Shown: positions 17,676 to 26,908 of the stretch, piece after piece | Layout: each line of letters starts with the position of its first letter | Numbering within the stretch: the first letter of the stretch is position 1 | Assembly (NCBI RefSeq): GCF_000585995.1 | Contig: NZ_CP007410.1 | Location: forward strand, 1,577,430-1,641,429 | Reading direction: 5' to 3' | Length of the DNA: 64,000 nt | DNA from: Pseudomonas brassicacearum | GTDB taxonomy: Bacteria; Pseudomonadota; Gammaproteobacteria; Pseudomonadales; Pseudomonadaceae | Program-made: the position numbers and the translations under genes | The notes under the pieces: generated by a model | Told to the model about the DNA's origin: nothing | What the model saw: the letters and a program-made list of their open reading frames with translations, nothing else | The model's database searches: none

Positions 17676-18266
17676 ATGTTCAAGCGGTCTTTCTCTCTCG
17701 CTGTCGCGAGCTTATTGCTGGCCTGCGCCGCGTTGCCGGCCCAGGCCGATTGGTACCTGGACGGCGAATCGTCGCGGCTGTCGTTTATCAGCAGCAAAAA
17801 CGGCAATGTCTCCGAGGTCCAGCGGTTCCTGGTGCTCCACGGCCAAGTCCAGCCCGAGGGGCTGGCACGCCTGGAAGTGGAGCTGGAGTCGATCAACAGT
17901 GGCATTCCCTTGCGGGACGAGCGCATGCGCACTGAGCTGTTCGAGATCAAGCAATTTGCCGAAGCCACCGTCACCGCGCAGCTCGATCTCGCGCCGATCC
18001 AGGACCTGGCCAACGGTGCGCAGTTGGAGTTGCGCCTGCCGCTGACGGTGAACCTGCACGGCAAGTCGCATGAATACAACGTCGAACTGCTGGCGACGCG
18101 CCTGGATGAACGTCGCTTCCAGGTGGTGACCCTGGAGCCGGTGGTGCTCAACGCCGCGGATTTCGATTTGGCGCCGGGCCTGGAGAAATTGCGAAACCTG
18201 GCCGGGTTGTCGGCCATCAGTCTGTCGGTGCCGGTGAATGCGGTGCTGATTTTCACGGCTCGCTGA
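17676..18266 (+). CDS. YceI-family periplasmic protein
   Basis: A 196-residue protein with a signal peptide (MFKRSFSLAVASLLLACAAL, cleavage near AQA-DW). The mature part is the YceI lipocalin-like beta-barrel: DWYLDGESSRLSFISSKNGNV at the start, then FLVLHGQV, LEVELESINSGIPLRDERM and LTVNLHGKSHEYNV, as in isoprenoid-binding YceI proteins. The start is fixed by the signal peptide. It precedes clsB by 1 bp and is likely co-transcribed. The ligand is unknown. Confidence 0.88.
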   Translation: MFKRSFSLAVASLLLACAALPAQADWYLDGESSRLSFISSKNGNVSEVQRFLVLHGQVQPEGLARLEVELESINSGIPLRDERMRTELFEIKQFAEATVTAQLDLAPIQDLANGAQLELRLPLTVNLHGKSHEYNVELLATRLDERRFQVVTLEPVVLNAADFDLAPGLEKLRNLAGLSAISLSVPVNAVLIFTAR

Positions 18267-18267
18267 C

Positions 18268-19425
18268 ATGAGCGGCCCGGTATTCCCCTGGCGTGAAGGC
18301 AATCGCTTCGAGTTGTTGGTCGACGGCCCGCAGTTCTTCCCGCGCATGTTGGTGGAAATCGCCCGTGCCCAGGAACAGGTTGAGCTGGAACTGTACTTGG
18401 TAGAGGCGGGGGCCTGCGCCGAGGCGATGGTCCAGGCCCTGGTCCAGGCCGCCGAGCGCGGCGTGCGGGTGCGCTGCCTGTTCGATGACTACGGCAGCCT
18501 GGCGTTTACCCTGGGCCTGCGCAACCGCCTGACCGAGGCCGGCGTGGAGTTGCGGTTCTACAATCGCTTGAGCTGGCGCCGCTGGGTGCGCAACCTCTAC
18601 CGGGATCACCGCAAGTTGTTGTTGGTGGATCAGCGTTTGGCCGTGGTCGGCGGCACTGGGGTGACCGATGAATTCTGGAACCCCCTCGATGACCACTGTG
18701 AGTGGCACGAAGTGATGGTGGAAATCGTCGGGCCGCTGGTGCTCGACTGGCAGTTGCTGTTCGATCGCCAATGGCTCGCCAACCGTCATCGACGTGCCTG
18801 GAAGCCGGCGTCCAACTTTGGTTTGCCACGCTTGCCCCGCGTGCCGCCTATGGGTGAGGGCATGGGGCGGGTGGCGTATGCCGACGCCCGCCAGCATCGC
18901 GACATCCTGCAATCGCTGTCCCGGGCGTTAAACAGCGGCCAGAAGCGGATCTGGATGGCGACGCCGTATTTCCTGCCGACCTGGAACGTCCGCCGCTCCC
19001 TGCGCAAGGCCGCGGCCCGGGGCATCGATGTGCGCCTGTTGCTGACCGGCCCGCGCACCGACCATCCGTCCGTGCGCTACGCCGGGCACCGTTACTACCC
19101 AAGGCTGCTCAAGGCCGGCGTGAAAATATTCGAATACCAACCGTGTTTCCTGCACCTGAAGATGGTGCTGGTGGACGATTGGGTCAGCATTGGTTCCTGC
19201 AATTTCGATCACTGGAACCTGCGTTTCAACCTTGAGGCGAACCTCGAAGCCCTCGACCCGGCCCTCAGTGCCGCGGTGGCGGCGAGTTTCGAACGGGACT
19301 TCGCCCAGAGCCTGCAAGTCAGCCTCGACGCCTGGCAGCGTCGGCCGCTGTGGAAGCGGGTCAAGCAGCGGTTGTGGGGATGGGTGGATCGGTTGGTGGT
19401 GAATCTGTTGGATCGGCGGGGTTAG
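18268..19425 (+). CDS. clsB: Cardiolipin synthase B-type phospholipase D
   Basis: A 385-residue member of the phospholipase D superfamily that condenses phospholipids to cardiolipin. Two HKD motifs are complete: His114-Arg-Lys116-x4-Asp121 with GGTGVTDEFW after it, and His296-Leu-Lys298-x4-Asp303 followed by IGSCNFDHWNLRFNLEAN. There are no N-terminal TM segments, which fits ClsB rather than ClsA. It begins 1 bp after the YceI gene. ClsC-type activity with another partner is an alternative. Confidence 0.88.
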   Translation: MSGPVFPWREGNRFELLVDGPQFFPRMLVEIARAQEQVELELYLVEAGACAEAMVQALVQAAERGVRVRCLFDDYGSLAFTLGLRNRLTEAGVELRFYNRLSWRRWVRNLYRDHRKLLLVDQRLAVVGGTGVTDEFWNPLDDHCEWHEVMVEIVGPLVLDWQLLFDRQWLANRHRRAWKPASNFGLPRLPRVPPMGEGMGRVAYADARQHRDILQSLSRALNSGQKRIWMATPYFLPTWNVRRSLRKAAARGIDVRLLLTGPRTDHPSVRYAGHRYYPRLLKAGVKIFEYQPCFLHLKMVLVDDWVSIGSCNFDHWNLRFNLEANLEALDPALSAAVAASFERDFAQSLQVSLDAWQRRPLWKRVKQRLWGWVDRLVVNLLDRRG

Positions 19426-19441
19426 GCTCACCGCAAGCCCG

Positions 19442-19531
19442 TGTGGGAGCGGGCTTGCTCGCGAAGGGGGCATAACAGTCAACATCTCCGTTGGTTGTTA
19501 AACCGCTTTCGCGAGCAAGCCCGCTCCCACA
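19442..19531. repeat. REP doublet (GAGCTTGCTC type)
   Basis: TGTGGGAGCGGGCTTGCTCG ... GCGAGCAAGCCCGCTCCCAC between convergent clsB and bglX; compensating changes are present in both arms. Confidence 0.85.
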
Positions 19532-19554
19532 CTGGTTTTTGTGGTGTTCGGGAC

Positions 19555-21846
19555 TCAGAGCAACTCAAAACTCTGCTGCTTCACATCCTGGGAGTCCAGG
19601 CCGATCTGCACGTTGAACTTGCCCGGCTCCGCCGCGTACTTGAGCTGGGCGTTGTAGAACTTCAGGTCGTCTTCGGTGACGGTGAAGTGGACGACTTTCT
19701 TCTCGCCGGCCTTGAGCATCACCTTGCGGAAGTTCTTCAGCTCCTTCACTGGGCGGATGATCGAGCCGGTGACGTCCTGAATGTACAGTTGCACCACGGT
19801 TTCGCCGTCACGCTTGCCGGTGTTTTCCACCGTGACGCTGGCGTCGAGCTTGCCGGTCTTGTTCAGTGTGGTGGACGACAGGGCCATGTCCGACAGGCTG
19901 AACTCGGTGTAGCTCAGGCCATAGCCGAACGGATAGAGGGGACCTGTGGTGTCATCGAAGTACTGCGAGGTGTAGTTGCCCGGCTTGCCCGGGGTGAACG
20001 GCCGGCCGATGCTCAGGTGGTTGTAGTAGGTCGGAATCTGCCCTACCGAGCGTGGGAAGGTGATGGGCAGCTTGCCCGACGGGTTGTAGTCGCCGAACAA
20101 CACATCGGCGATGGCGTTGCCGCCCTCGGTGCCGCTGAACCAGGTTTCCAGGATCGCGTCAGCCTGTTGCTTCTCGTCCAGCAACGACAGCGGTCGGCCA
20201 TTCATCAGCACCAGCACCAGCGGCTTGCCGGTGGCCTTCAAGGCCTTGATCAGCTCGCGCTGGCTGGCGGGAATGTTCAGCTCGGTGCGGCTCGAGGATT
20301 CATGGGACATGCCACGGGACTCACCCACGGCCGCCACCACCACGTCAGCGTCCTTGGCGGCTTTCACCGCTTCGTCGATCAGCACTTGGGCCGGGCGCGG
20401 GTCGTCCACCACTTCCGGGGCGTCGAAGTTGAGGAAGTTCAGGTAGTCGAGCACCTTCTTGTCGCCGGTGATGTTGGCGCCACGGGCGTAGACCAGCTTC
20501 GACTCGGCGCCCAGGGCGCGGGTCATGCCGTCGAACAGGGTGACCGACTGCGCTGGACGCCCAGCGGCGGCCCAACTGCCCATCATGTCGATCGGTGCCT
20601 TGGCCAGCGGGCCGACCAGGGCGATTTTCGCGGTCTTCTTAAGAGGCAGGGTCTGGTTGCGGTTTTCCAGCAGCACCAGGCTGCGGCGTGCCACGTCACG
20701 GGCATCGGCGCGGTGCAGGCGGCTTTCGGCGTAAGTGTCGGCCGGATCGTCTTCGGCTTTGCCGATGCGCAGGTACGGATCCTTGAACAGGCCCATCTCG
20801 TATTTGGCCGCGAGCACTTCCCGGACCGCGTTATCGATGTCGCTCTGCTCGATCTCACCGGCCTTGAGCAAGCCTGGCAGTTCCTTGCCGTAGAGCGAGT
20901 CGTTCATGCTCATGTCGATGCCGGCCTTGATCGCCAGCTTCGCCGCTTCCCGACCGTCCTGGGCGACGCCGTGCTTGATCAGTTCGAAAATGGCGCCGTG
21001 GTCACTGACGGCCAGGCCCTTGAAGCCCCATTCCTTGCGCAGCAAATCGTGCATCAGCCAGGTGTTAGCGGTGGCGGGCACGCCGTTGATGGAGTTCAGC
21101 GCGACCATCACCCCGCCGGCTCCGGCGTCGATGGCGGCGCGGTAGGGCGGCAGGTAGTCCTGGTACATTTTCACCGGGCTCATGTCCACGGTGTTGTAGT
21201 CCCGGCCGCCTTCCACCGCGCCGTACAGGGCGAAGTGCTTGACGCTGGCCATGATGCTGTCGGCGGCGTTGGCGCCGTTGCCCTGGAACGCCTTGACCAT
21301 CACTCCGGCGATGCGTGACACCAGGTAGGTGTCCTCGCCAAAACCTTCGGAGGTCCGGCCCCAGCGCGGGTCGCGGGAAATGTCGACCATCGGTGCGAAG
21401 GTGATGTCCAGGCTGTCCGCCGCAGCTTCCTGGGCGGCGATCCGGCCGGAACGGTAGATGGCGTCCATGTCCCAGCTGGAGGCCAGGGCCAATGGAATCG
21501 GGAAAATGGTGCGGTGGCCATGGATCACGTCATAGGCGAAGAACATCGGGATCTTCAACCGGCTGCGCATGGCCGCGTCCTGCATCGGACGGTTTTCATC
21601 ACGGGTGATGGAGTTGAACGTACCGCCGATGTTGCCGGCGGCGATTTCCTTGCGGATCATCTCCCGGGGCATTTCGGGGCCGATGCTGATCAGGCGCAAT
21701 TGGCCGATCTTTTCATCGAGGGTCATCTGCTTCATCAGGTTGCTGATGAACGCGTCCTTGTTCTCCATGGGGGCTGGCAGGTTGTCGGCAAATACGGATT
21801 GACTGGCCAGAGTGACAAACAGGCCCAGCAAACACAGCTTCTTCAT
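19555..21846 (-). CDS. bglX: Periplasmic beta-glucosidase, glycoside hydrolase family 3
   Basis: A 763-residue exported enzyme that cleaves beta-glucosides. Signal peptide MKKLCLLGLFVTLASQSVFA. The TIM-barrel domain holds the nucleophile Asp282 in KGLAVSDHGAIFEL and the substrate loop KHFALYGAVEGGRDYNTVD. The alpha/beta sandwich domain (LVLLENRNQTLPLKK onward) and a C-terminal fibronectin-III-like domain (about residues 660-763) complete a full-length BglX. Divergent from lemA across 250 bp with no obvious regulator. Confidence 0.93.
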   Translation of the reverse strand: MKKLCLLGLFVTLASQSVFADNLPAPMENKDAFISNLMKQMTLDEKIGQLRLISIGPEMPREMIRKEIAAGNIGGTFNSITRDENRPMQDAAMRSRLKIPMFFAYDVIHGHRTIFPIPLALASSWDMDAIYRSGRIAAQEAAADSLDITFAPMVDISRDPRWGRTSEGFGEDTYLVSRIAGVMVKAFQGNGANAADSIMASVKHFALYGAVEGGRDYNTVDMSPVKMYQDYLPPYRAAIDAGAGGVMVALNSINGVPATANTWLMHDLLRKEWGFKGLAVSDHGAIFELIKHGVAQDGREAAKLAIKAGIDMSMNDSLYGKELPGLLKAGEIEQSDIDNAVREVLAAKYEMGLFKDPYLRIGKAEDDPADTYAESRLHRADARDVARRSLVLLENRNQTLPLKKTAKIALVGPLAKAPIDMMGSWAAAGRPAQSVTLFDGMTRALGAESKLVYARGANITGDKKVLDYLNFLNFDAPEVVDDPRPAQVLIDEAVKAAKDADVVVAAVGESRGMSHESSSRTELNIPASQRELIKALKATGKPLVLVLMNGRPLSLLDEKQQADAILETWFSGTEGGNAIADVLFGDYNPSGKLPITFPRSVGQIPTYYNHLSIGRPFTPGKPGNYTSQYFDDTTGPLYPFGYGLSYTEFSLSDMALSSTTLNKTGKLDASVTVENTGKRDGETVVQLYIQDVTGSIIRPVKELKNFRKVMLKAGEKKVVHFTVTEDDLKFYNAQLKYAAEPGKFNVQIGLDSQDVKQQSFELL

Positions 21847-22098
21847 GAATAGTTTTCTCGCAAGCCTAAAGGGCGGTGATCAGGACACGCCGGTCAGCCA
21901 AAATGTGAGGAGCGGCTATTGTTGTTCAGTTAAATGCAGCACACTTTCGAACCCATTGGGCTGAACTTAGTTTCGCACTGCGCATCTTTTAGCCCATCGA
22001 CCCGATTCAATCCAGTGCGGCGGCAGATTATGCCCCAGACGTCGGTGAGATAGGTGGCAGTGTTTTATCCAATGTCATGCAAGGGAGCGCTTCATCCC

Positions 22099-22707
22099 AT
22101 GAATCTACGACTGAACCCCCGCATAGGCCTGCAAATGCTGGCCCTGATGCTCTTCTCCACACTGCTGGCCGGTTGTGGCATCAACAACATCCCGACCCTG
22201 GACGAACAGGCCAAGGCCGCCTGGGGCCAGGTGCAGAACCAGTACCAGCGGCGCGCCGACCTGATTCCCAACCTGGTGGAAACCGTCAAGGGCTACGCCC
22301 AGCACGAGCAGGAAACCCTGACCGCGGTGATAGAAGCACGGGCCAAGGCGACGTCGATCCAGGTCGATGCCAGCACCCTGGATAACCCGGAAAAACTCAA
22401 GCAGTTCCAGCAGGCGCAGGATCAATTGACCGGCGCGTTGAGCCGGCTGATGGTGGTGTCCGAGCGTTACCCGGACCTCAAGGCCAACCAGAATTTCCTG
22501 GCCTTGCAATCGCAGCTTGAAGGCACCGAGAACCGCATCGCCGTGGCCCGCCGCGACTTCATCCTGGCGGTGCAGAAATACAACACCGAAATCCGTACCT
22601 TTCCGGGCCGCCTGTGGCACAGCGTGATGTACAGCAACCTGCCGGTGCGCGAAACCTTCGAGGCCACCAGCCCCAATGCCGAGAAAGCGCCGGAAGTGAA
22701 GTTTTGA
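22099..22707 (+). CDS. LemA-family lipoprotein
   Basis: About 202 residues. The N-terminal membrane stretch (LQMLALMLFSTLLAGC) carries a lipobox LLAGC. The LemA helical core follows: AAWGQVQNQYQRRADLIPNL, VETVKGYAQHEQ, VIEARAKA, and YPDLKANQNFLALQSQLEGT. It is adjacent to two TPM-domain genes, the usual lemA-ygcG neighbourhood. The ATG at 22099 is chosen so the signal sequence starts directly; GGGAG lies rather far (12 bases) upstream, and 22072 is an alternative. Role in the envelope is unclear. Confidence 0.9.
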   Translation: MNLRLNPRIGLQMLALMLFSTLLAGCGINNIPTLDEQAKAAWGQVQNQYQRRADLIPNLVETVKGYAQHEQETLTAVIEARAKATSIQVDASTLDNPEKLKQFQQAQDQLTGALSRLMVVSERYPDLKANQNFLALQSQLEGTENRIAVARRDFILAVQKYNTEIRTFPGRLWHSVMYSNLPVRETFEATSPNAEKAPEVKF

Positions 22708-22729
22708 TCAATTCGGCAGTTTGAAGCGT

Positions 22730-22820
22730 TGTGGGAGCGAGCTTGCTCGCGATGGCGGCGGCACATTCAGCATTGCTGCAAGCTGACCCACCGCTATCGC
22801 GAGCAAAGCTCGCTCCCACA
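22730..22820. repeat. REP doublet between lemA and the TPM gene
   Basis: TGTGGGAGCGAGCTTGCTCG ... CGAGCAAAGCTCGCTCCCAC; the right arm has one extra A. It lies inside the presumed lemA operon, between genes on the same strand. Confidence 0.85.
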
Positions 22821-22831
22821 CAGGAGTTGCG

Positions 22832-23587
22832 ATGCGAGTGTTGAAAATTGGCCTGGTGCTGTTGCTCTGGGTGTTTGCAGTCACGGCCCAGGCCGAATTG
22901 AAGTTTCCGGCGCTGACCGGGCGCGTGGTGGACACCGCCCAGATGCTCGACCCGTCGGTGCGCGGGCAACTGGATGCGCAGCTCAAGGCCCATGAACAGG
23001 CCACCGGCGAGCAAGTGGTGGTGGTCACACTGGCGGACCTGCAAGGCACCAGCATTGAAGACTTCGGCTATCAGTTGGGCCGGCATTGGGGCATCGGGCA
23101 AAAGGATAAAAACAACGGTGCGCTGCTGATCGTCGCCCGGGATGACCGTAAACTGCGCATCGAAGTGGGCTACGGCCTGGAGGATCGCCTGACCGACGCC
23201 CAGAGTTCGGTAATCATCAACCAAGTGATCACCCCGGCCTTCAAGACCGGCAACTTCAACAAAGGCATCAGCGACGGTGTGGCGGCGATGCTGGTGGTGT
23301 TGGGCGGCAGCCCGCTGGACGAACCGGCCCCGGTGTACAGTGCGGACGGGCAGCAGGAAGAGAGCGATTTCGTCGGGCGTCATCCATGGCTTTTCGTGCT
23401 GTTGGTGATGCTGTTTATCATCACCGTGATGGTTTGCCAGGTGCTCGGTATCCTGCCGTCTGGAGGCGGCGGTTCCAGCAGCTCCGGCCGGGGAGGCTTT
23501 GGCGGCGGAGGTTCCGGCGGCGGTGGCGGTGGCTTCAGCGGGGGCGGGGGCAGTTTCGGAGGCGGCGGTTCGTCGGGCGGCTGGTGA
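22832..23587 (+). CDS. TPM-domain membrane protein, YgcG-like
   Basis: A 251-residue protein. Signal peptide (LVLLLWVFAVTAQA), then a TPM domain (about residues 25-155) with LTGRVVDTAQML, GEQVVVVTLADLQG, NNGALLIVARDDRKLRIEVGYGLE and the conserved acidic residues. A TM segment follows (LFVLLVMLFIITVMVCQVLG), then a Gly/Ser-only tail from about residue 215 to the end. The start has AGGAG seven bases upstream. Probably part of the lemA cluster, though a REP separates it from lemA. Confidence 0.88.
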   Translation: MRVLKIGLVLLLWVFAVTAQAELKFPALTGRVVDTAQMLDPSVRGQLDAQLKAHEQATGEQVVVVTLADLQGTSIEDFGYQLGRHWGIGQKDKNNGALLIVARDDRKLRIEVGYGLEDRLTDAQSSVIINQVITPAFKTGNFNKGISDGVAAMLVVLGGSPLDEPAPVYSADGQQEESDFVGRHPWLFVLLVMLFIITVMVCQVLGILPSGGGGSSSSGRGGFGGGGSGGGGGGFSGGGGSFGGGGSSGGW

Positions 23588-23615
23588 CAATAATAATGAG
23601 CGGGCGTTTCTAACC

Positions 23616-24233
23616 ATGGCACTACTGACTGAACACGAACAACGCAAGGTCGCCGAGGCCATCGCCCGGGTCGAGCGGGACACCGACGCCGAACTGGTCA
23701 CGGTGCTCGCCGCCCGTGCAGACGACTACGCCTATATTCCCCTGTTGTGGGCCAGCCTGCTGGCCCTGGTACTGCCCGGCGTGGTGCATTACCTCACGGG
23801 CTGGCTGACCCTGCACAGCCTGTTGCTGGTGCAATGGGTCAGTTTCATCGTGCTGTGCCTGGTGTTCCGCATTCCCAGGGTCACCACGCACCTGATTCCC
23901 CGTTCCGTGCGTCACTGGCGGGCCTCCAACCTGGCGCGTCGACAGTTTCTCGAACAGAACCTGCATCACACGGTGGGCAGTACGGGGATATTGATCTTCG
24001 TTTGCGAGGCCGAACGCTATGTGGAAATCCTGGTGGACGAAGGCATTTCCAAGCGCCTCGACAACAAGAATTGGGACGCCATCGTCGCCGCGTTCACCCA
24101 GCAGGTTCGCCAGGGGCAGACGCTGGAGGGGTTTGTGACCTGCATCGAAGCCTGCGGCGAATTGCTCAAGGTGCACGTGCCGGTGACTCACGAGCGCAAT
24201 GAACTGCCGAATCGGTTGGTGGTGTTGGGCTAA
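23616..24233 (+). CDS. Second TPM-domain membrane protein
   Basis: A 205-residue protein. LLTEHEQRKVAEAIARVERDTDAELVTVLAARADDY begins a TPM domain, interrupted by two TM helices (YIPLLWASLLALVLPGVV; LLVQWVSFIVLCLVF). The TPM domain then resumes (GSTGILIFVCEAERYVEILVDEGI...W). This split arrangement is the COG3762 type. It begins 28 bp after the first TPM gene, in the same operon. Start taken at the ATG opening MALLTEHEQ, as earlier codons read through the Gly-rich tail of the previous gene in another frame. Confidence 0.85.
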   Translation: MALLTEHEQRKVAEAIARVERDTDAELVTVLAARADDYAYIPLLWASLLALVLPGVVHYLTGWLTLHSLLLVQWVSFIVLCLVFRIPRVTTHLIPRSVRHWRASNLARRQFLEQNLHHTVGSTGILIFVCEAERYVEILVDEGISKRLDNKNWDAIVAAFTQQVRQGQTLEGFVTCIEACGELLKVHVPVTHERNELPNRLVVLG

Positions 24234-24313
24234 GAAATTTCCCGTGCCCTCACCCCCCATCCCCCCTAAAATACCCGCCATTCCCGATTCGCCCGCCCCG
24301 AGGCCGCTTTTTC

Positions 24314-25528
24314 ATGTCCGCCACCGCAACTCCCGTCCGTCCCGCGCCGGATCACCACGCCCAGTTCATCGCGCTGCTGCAGGCGAGCCTTGAGCAGAAT
24401 GCGTTCATCAAGCTGGTGCTGGCCAAGTACGTGGGTGACGAAGCGGACCTGCAACGGCTGATCATCAAGCAGCTGACGGTCAAGGACCAGGCCTGCCTGT
24501 CTTTCGTCTACCGCTACAAGACCCGCGACATCACCAAGAATTTCCCGCTGGCCGAGGGCGTGGAAACCATCGCCGCGCTGTTGCCGGCGTCGTTCAAGAA
24601 CGCGCATTTGCTGGCGGTCACCGACGAGGCGCAGTTGGAGTACAGCAAGAAAGGCAAGAGCTCGTTGTTCAAGAGCAAGCCCCAGCAACTGCGTGAAGTG
24701 CCTTCTGCCGAGCACAACCGTGAGAAAAACCGCTTTCTTGACCTGAACCGGCCGTTCCTGGCCGATTTGGGGGTGACCAACCACGAGCACGAGCTGATTC
24801 CGGCGATGTCGCGCAAGTGGAAGCAGATCAACAAATTCATCGAAGTCTTCAGCCATGCGCTGACGTCTTCGCCACTGGCTCTGGACAAGCCGGTGCGGGT
24901 TTCGGATTTCGGTTCGGGCAAGGGCTACCTGACCTTCGCCATCCACGATTACCTGCGCAACACCTTGCAAGCCGAAGGCGTGGTGACCGGCGTCGAGCTG
25001 CGCGAAGACATGGTCAAGCTGTGCAACGAAGCTGCCGCGCGCTTGGAACACCCGGGCTTGAGCTTCCAGCACGGCGACGTACGCAGCGTGGCGCCCAGCG
25101 CGGTGGATGTGATGATCGCCTTGCACGCCTGCGACATCGCCACCGATTACGCGATCCACATGGGCATCCGCTCGGGCGCCTCGATCATCATGTGCTCGCC
25201 GTGCTGCCACAAGCAGATCCGCCTGCAGATCCAGAGCCCGGCGCTGCTCAAGCCAATGTTGCAATACGGCCTGCACCTGGGCCAGCAGGCGGAAATGGTC
25301 ACCGACAGTCTGCGGGCGCTATTCCTGGAGGCGTGTGGCTACGAAACCAAGGTGTTCGAGTTCATCTCCCTTGACCACACCAACAAGAACAAGATGATCC
25401 TGGCGGTCAAGCGCGCCGAACCTGCGGACCCGACCGAACTGCTGGCGAAGATCCAGGCACTCAAGGCGTTCTACCACGTCACCGAGCATTGCCTGGAAAC
25501 CTTGTTGCGGGCTGATGGTTATCTCTAG
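24314..25528 (+). CDS. SAM-dependent methyltransferase (Methyltransf_32 type)
   Basis: A 404-residue cytoplasmic protein. The N-terminal 190 residues are a helical domain with no recognised motif (AQFIALLQASLEQNAFIKLVL). The C-terminal Rossmann methyltransferase has motif I SDFGSGKGYLTFAIHDYL, GVELREDMVKLCNEAA, GDVRSV, the motif IV region DVMIALHACDIATDYAI, and the distinctive CSPCCHKQIR. The CCHK motif is seen in GSTCD-like/Methyltransf_32 proteins. Substrate unknown; RNA is plausible. Confidence 0.82.
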   Translation: MSATATPVRPAPDHHAQFIALLQASLEQNAFIKLVLAKYVGDEADLQRLIIKQLTVKDQACLSFVYRYKTRDITKNFPLAEGVETIAALLPASFKNAHLLAVTDEAQLEYSKKGKSSLFKSKPQQLREVPSAEHNREKNRFLDLNRPFLADLGVTNHEHELIPAMSRKWKQINKFIEVFSHALTSSPLALDKPVRVSDFGSGKGYLTFAIHDYLRNTLQAEGVVTGVELREDMVKLCNEAAARLEHPGLSFQHGDVRSVAPSAVDVMIALHACDIATDYAIHMGIRSGASIIMCSPCCHKQIRLQIQSPALLKPMLQYGLHLGQQAEMVTDSLRALFLEACGYETKVFEFISLDHTNKNKMILAVKRAEPADPTELLAKIQALKAFYHVTEHCLETLLRADGYL

Positions 25529-25540
25529 CACTGAGCCCCG

Positions 25541-25629
25541 TGTGGGAGCGAGCTTGCTCGCGATGGAGCGATGACGCGGTGTGCCTGAGAGACCACATCG
25601 CCTGAATCGCGAGCAAGCTCGCTCCCACA
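25541..25629. repeat. REP doublet (GAGCTTGCTC type)
   Basis: TGTGGGAGCGAGCTTGCTCG ... CGAGCAAGCTCGCTCCCACA between two same-strand genes. Confidence 0.85.
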
Positions 25630-25753
25630 GACTGTCCTGCCACTTCTTTTTTGTGCAGCCCGTCAGGTAATGATGGGTTATCGCTCATCCGTCGACTTAC
25701 CGGACTACCTTTAATGCGTTCACCCCTCACGCATTTCCAAAGGAGCCCAACCC

Positions 25754-26335
25754 ATGGCCGCCAAGAAAATCCTGATGCTGGTCGGCGATTACGTCGAAGA
25801 CTACGAAGTCATGGTGCCGTTCCAGGCGTTACAGATGATCGGCCATACGGTGCACGCGGTGTGTCCGGATAAAACGGCCGGGCAGACCGTGCGCACGGCG
25901 ATCCACGACTTTGAAGGCGACCAGACCTACAGCGAGAAACCAGGGCATCTGTTTGCCCTCAATCATGACTTTGCCGGTGTCGAAGCCGCCGACTACGACG
26001 CGTTATTGGTGCCGGGCGGTCGGGCGCCGGAATACCTGCGCCTGAATGAAAAAGTCCTGCAACTGGTGCGCGATTTCGACCTGGCGGGTAAGCCGATTGC
26101 CGCAGTGTGCCACGGTGCGCAATTACTGGCGGCGGCGGGCATCCTCGAAGGGCGCGAATGCAGCGCCTACCCGGCCTGCGCACCGGAAGTACGCCTGGCG
26201 GGCGGGACCTATATCGATATTCCTGTGACGGAAGGCCACGTCCAAGGCAACCTGGCGACCGCGCCGGCCTGGCCAGCGCACCCGAACTGGCTGGCGGGAT
26301 TCCTCACCCTGTTGGGCACGGCCATCACTTTGTAG
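25754..26335 (+). CDS. DJ-1/PfpI family protein
   Basis: A 193-residue protein. The nucleophilic elbow is [10 protein letters not shown] with Cys119-His120; the conserved Glu lies in [12 protein letters not shown], and [11 protein letters not shown] follows the family. Members act as proteases, glyoxalase-like or deglycase-like stress enzymes; which activity this one has cannot be told. A strong ribosome site (AAAGGAGCCCAACCC) precedes the ATG. Confidence 0.88.
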   Translation: MAAKKILMLVGDYVEDYEVMVPFQALQMIGHTVHAVCPDKTAGQTVRTAIHDFEGDQTYSEKPGHLFALNHDFAGVEAADYDALLVPGGRAPEYLRLNEKVLQLVRDFDLAGKPIAAVCHGAQLLAAAGILEGRECSAYPACAPEVRLAGGTYIDIPVTEGHVQGNLATAPAWPAHPNWLAGFLTLLGTAITL

Positions 26336-26419
26336 CGCACTGCGGGGCCGACTGGCAGAACAAGCGCAGCGGGTCTTTACTGCTTGAGCGACATTTTGCG
26401 CGCCCAGAGGAGAACCCCT

Positions 26420-26764
26420 ATGTCTGGATGGTACGAAATCAGCAAAAGCAGCAACGGCCAGTTTCGGTTTGTACTCAAGGCGGCCAATGCCGAAACGATT
26501 TTGACCAGCGAGCTGTACACCACCCGCAGCGGTGCTGACGGTGGCATCGCGTCGGTACAGAAAAACAGTCCGCTGGCTGAACGCTATGAGCTCAAAAGCA
26601 CCAAGGACGGCCATCCGTACTTCAACCTCAAGGCCGCCAACCACGAAGTGATCGGCAGCAGCGAGGCCTACGCCTCGGACGCCGCCCGAGACAAAGGCAT
26701 CGCCAGCGTCAAGGCCAACGGCCCGACGACGGTGATCAAGGACAAGACCCTGGCAGCGCTTTGA
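26420..26764 (+). CDS. yegP: YegP-like DUF1508 protein
   Basis: A 114-residue protein made of two tandem DUF1508 repeats: WYEISKSSNGQFRFVLKAAN...GGIASVQKN and YELKSTKDGHPYFNLKAAN...KGIASVKAN. The length and double-repeat layout match YegP (UPF0339). The ATG has GAGGAGAA just upstream. Soluble; function unknown, often with stress-associated genes. Confidence 0.9.
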   Translation: MSGWYEISKSSNGQFRFVLKAANAETILTSELYTTRSGADGGIASVQKNSPLAERYELKSTKDGHPYFNLKAANHEVIGSSEAYASDAARDKGIASVKANGPTTVIKDKTLAAL

Positions 26765-26790
26765 GTTCATCCCTGTGGAAGCGAGCTTCC

Positions 26791-26900
26791 TGTGGCGAGG
26801 GAGCTTGCTCCCGCTGGACTGCGAAGCGGTCCCATCGATCTTCAACACTTCGCAAATGACGACTGCTGCGCAGCCGAGCGGGAGCAAGCTCCCTCGCCAC
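26791..26900. repeat. REP doublet (GGAGCTTGCTCC type)
   Basis: TGTGGCGAGGGAGCTTGCTC ... GAGCAAGCTCCCTCGCCAC between convergent genes. A decayed REP (GTGGAAGCGAGCTTCC) lies immediately to the left. Confidence 0.85.
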
Positions 26901-26908
26901 GGTTGAAG

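Noticed and set aside
19441..21318. A 625-codon plus-strand frame over bglX
   Set aside because: Antisense to a complete GH3 enzyme, beginning inside a REP; not a gene.
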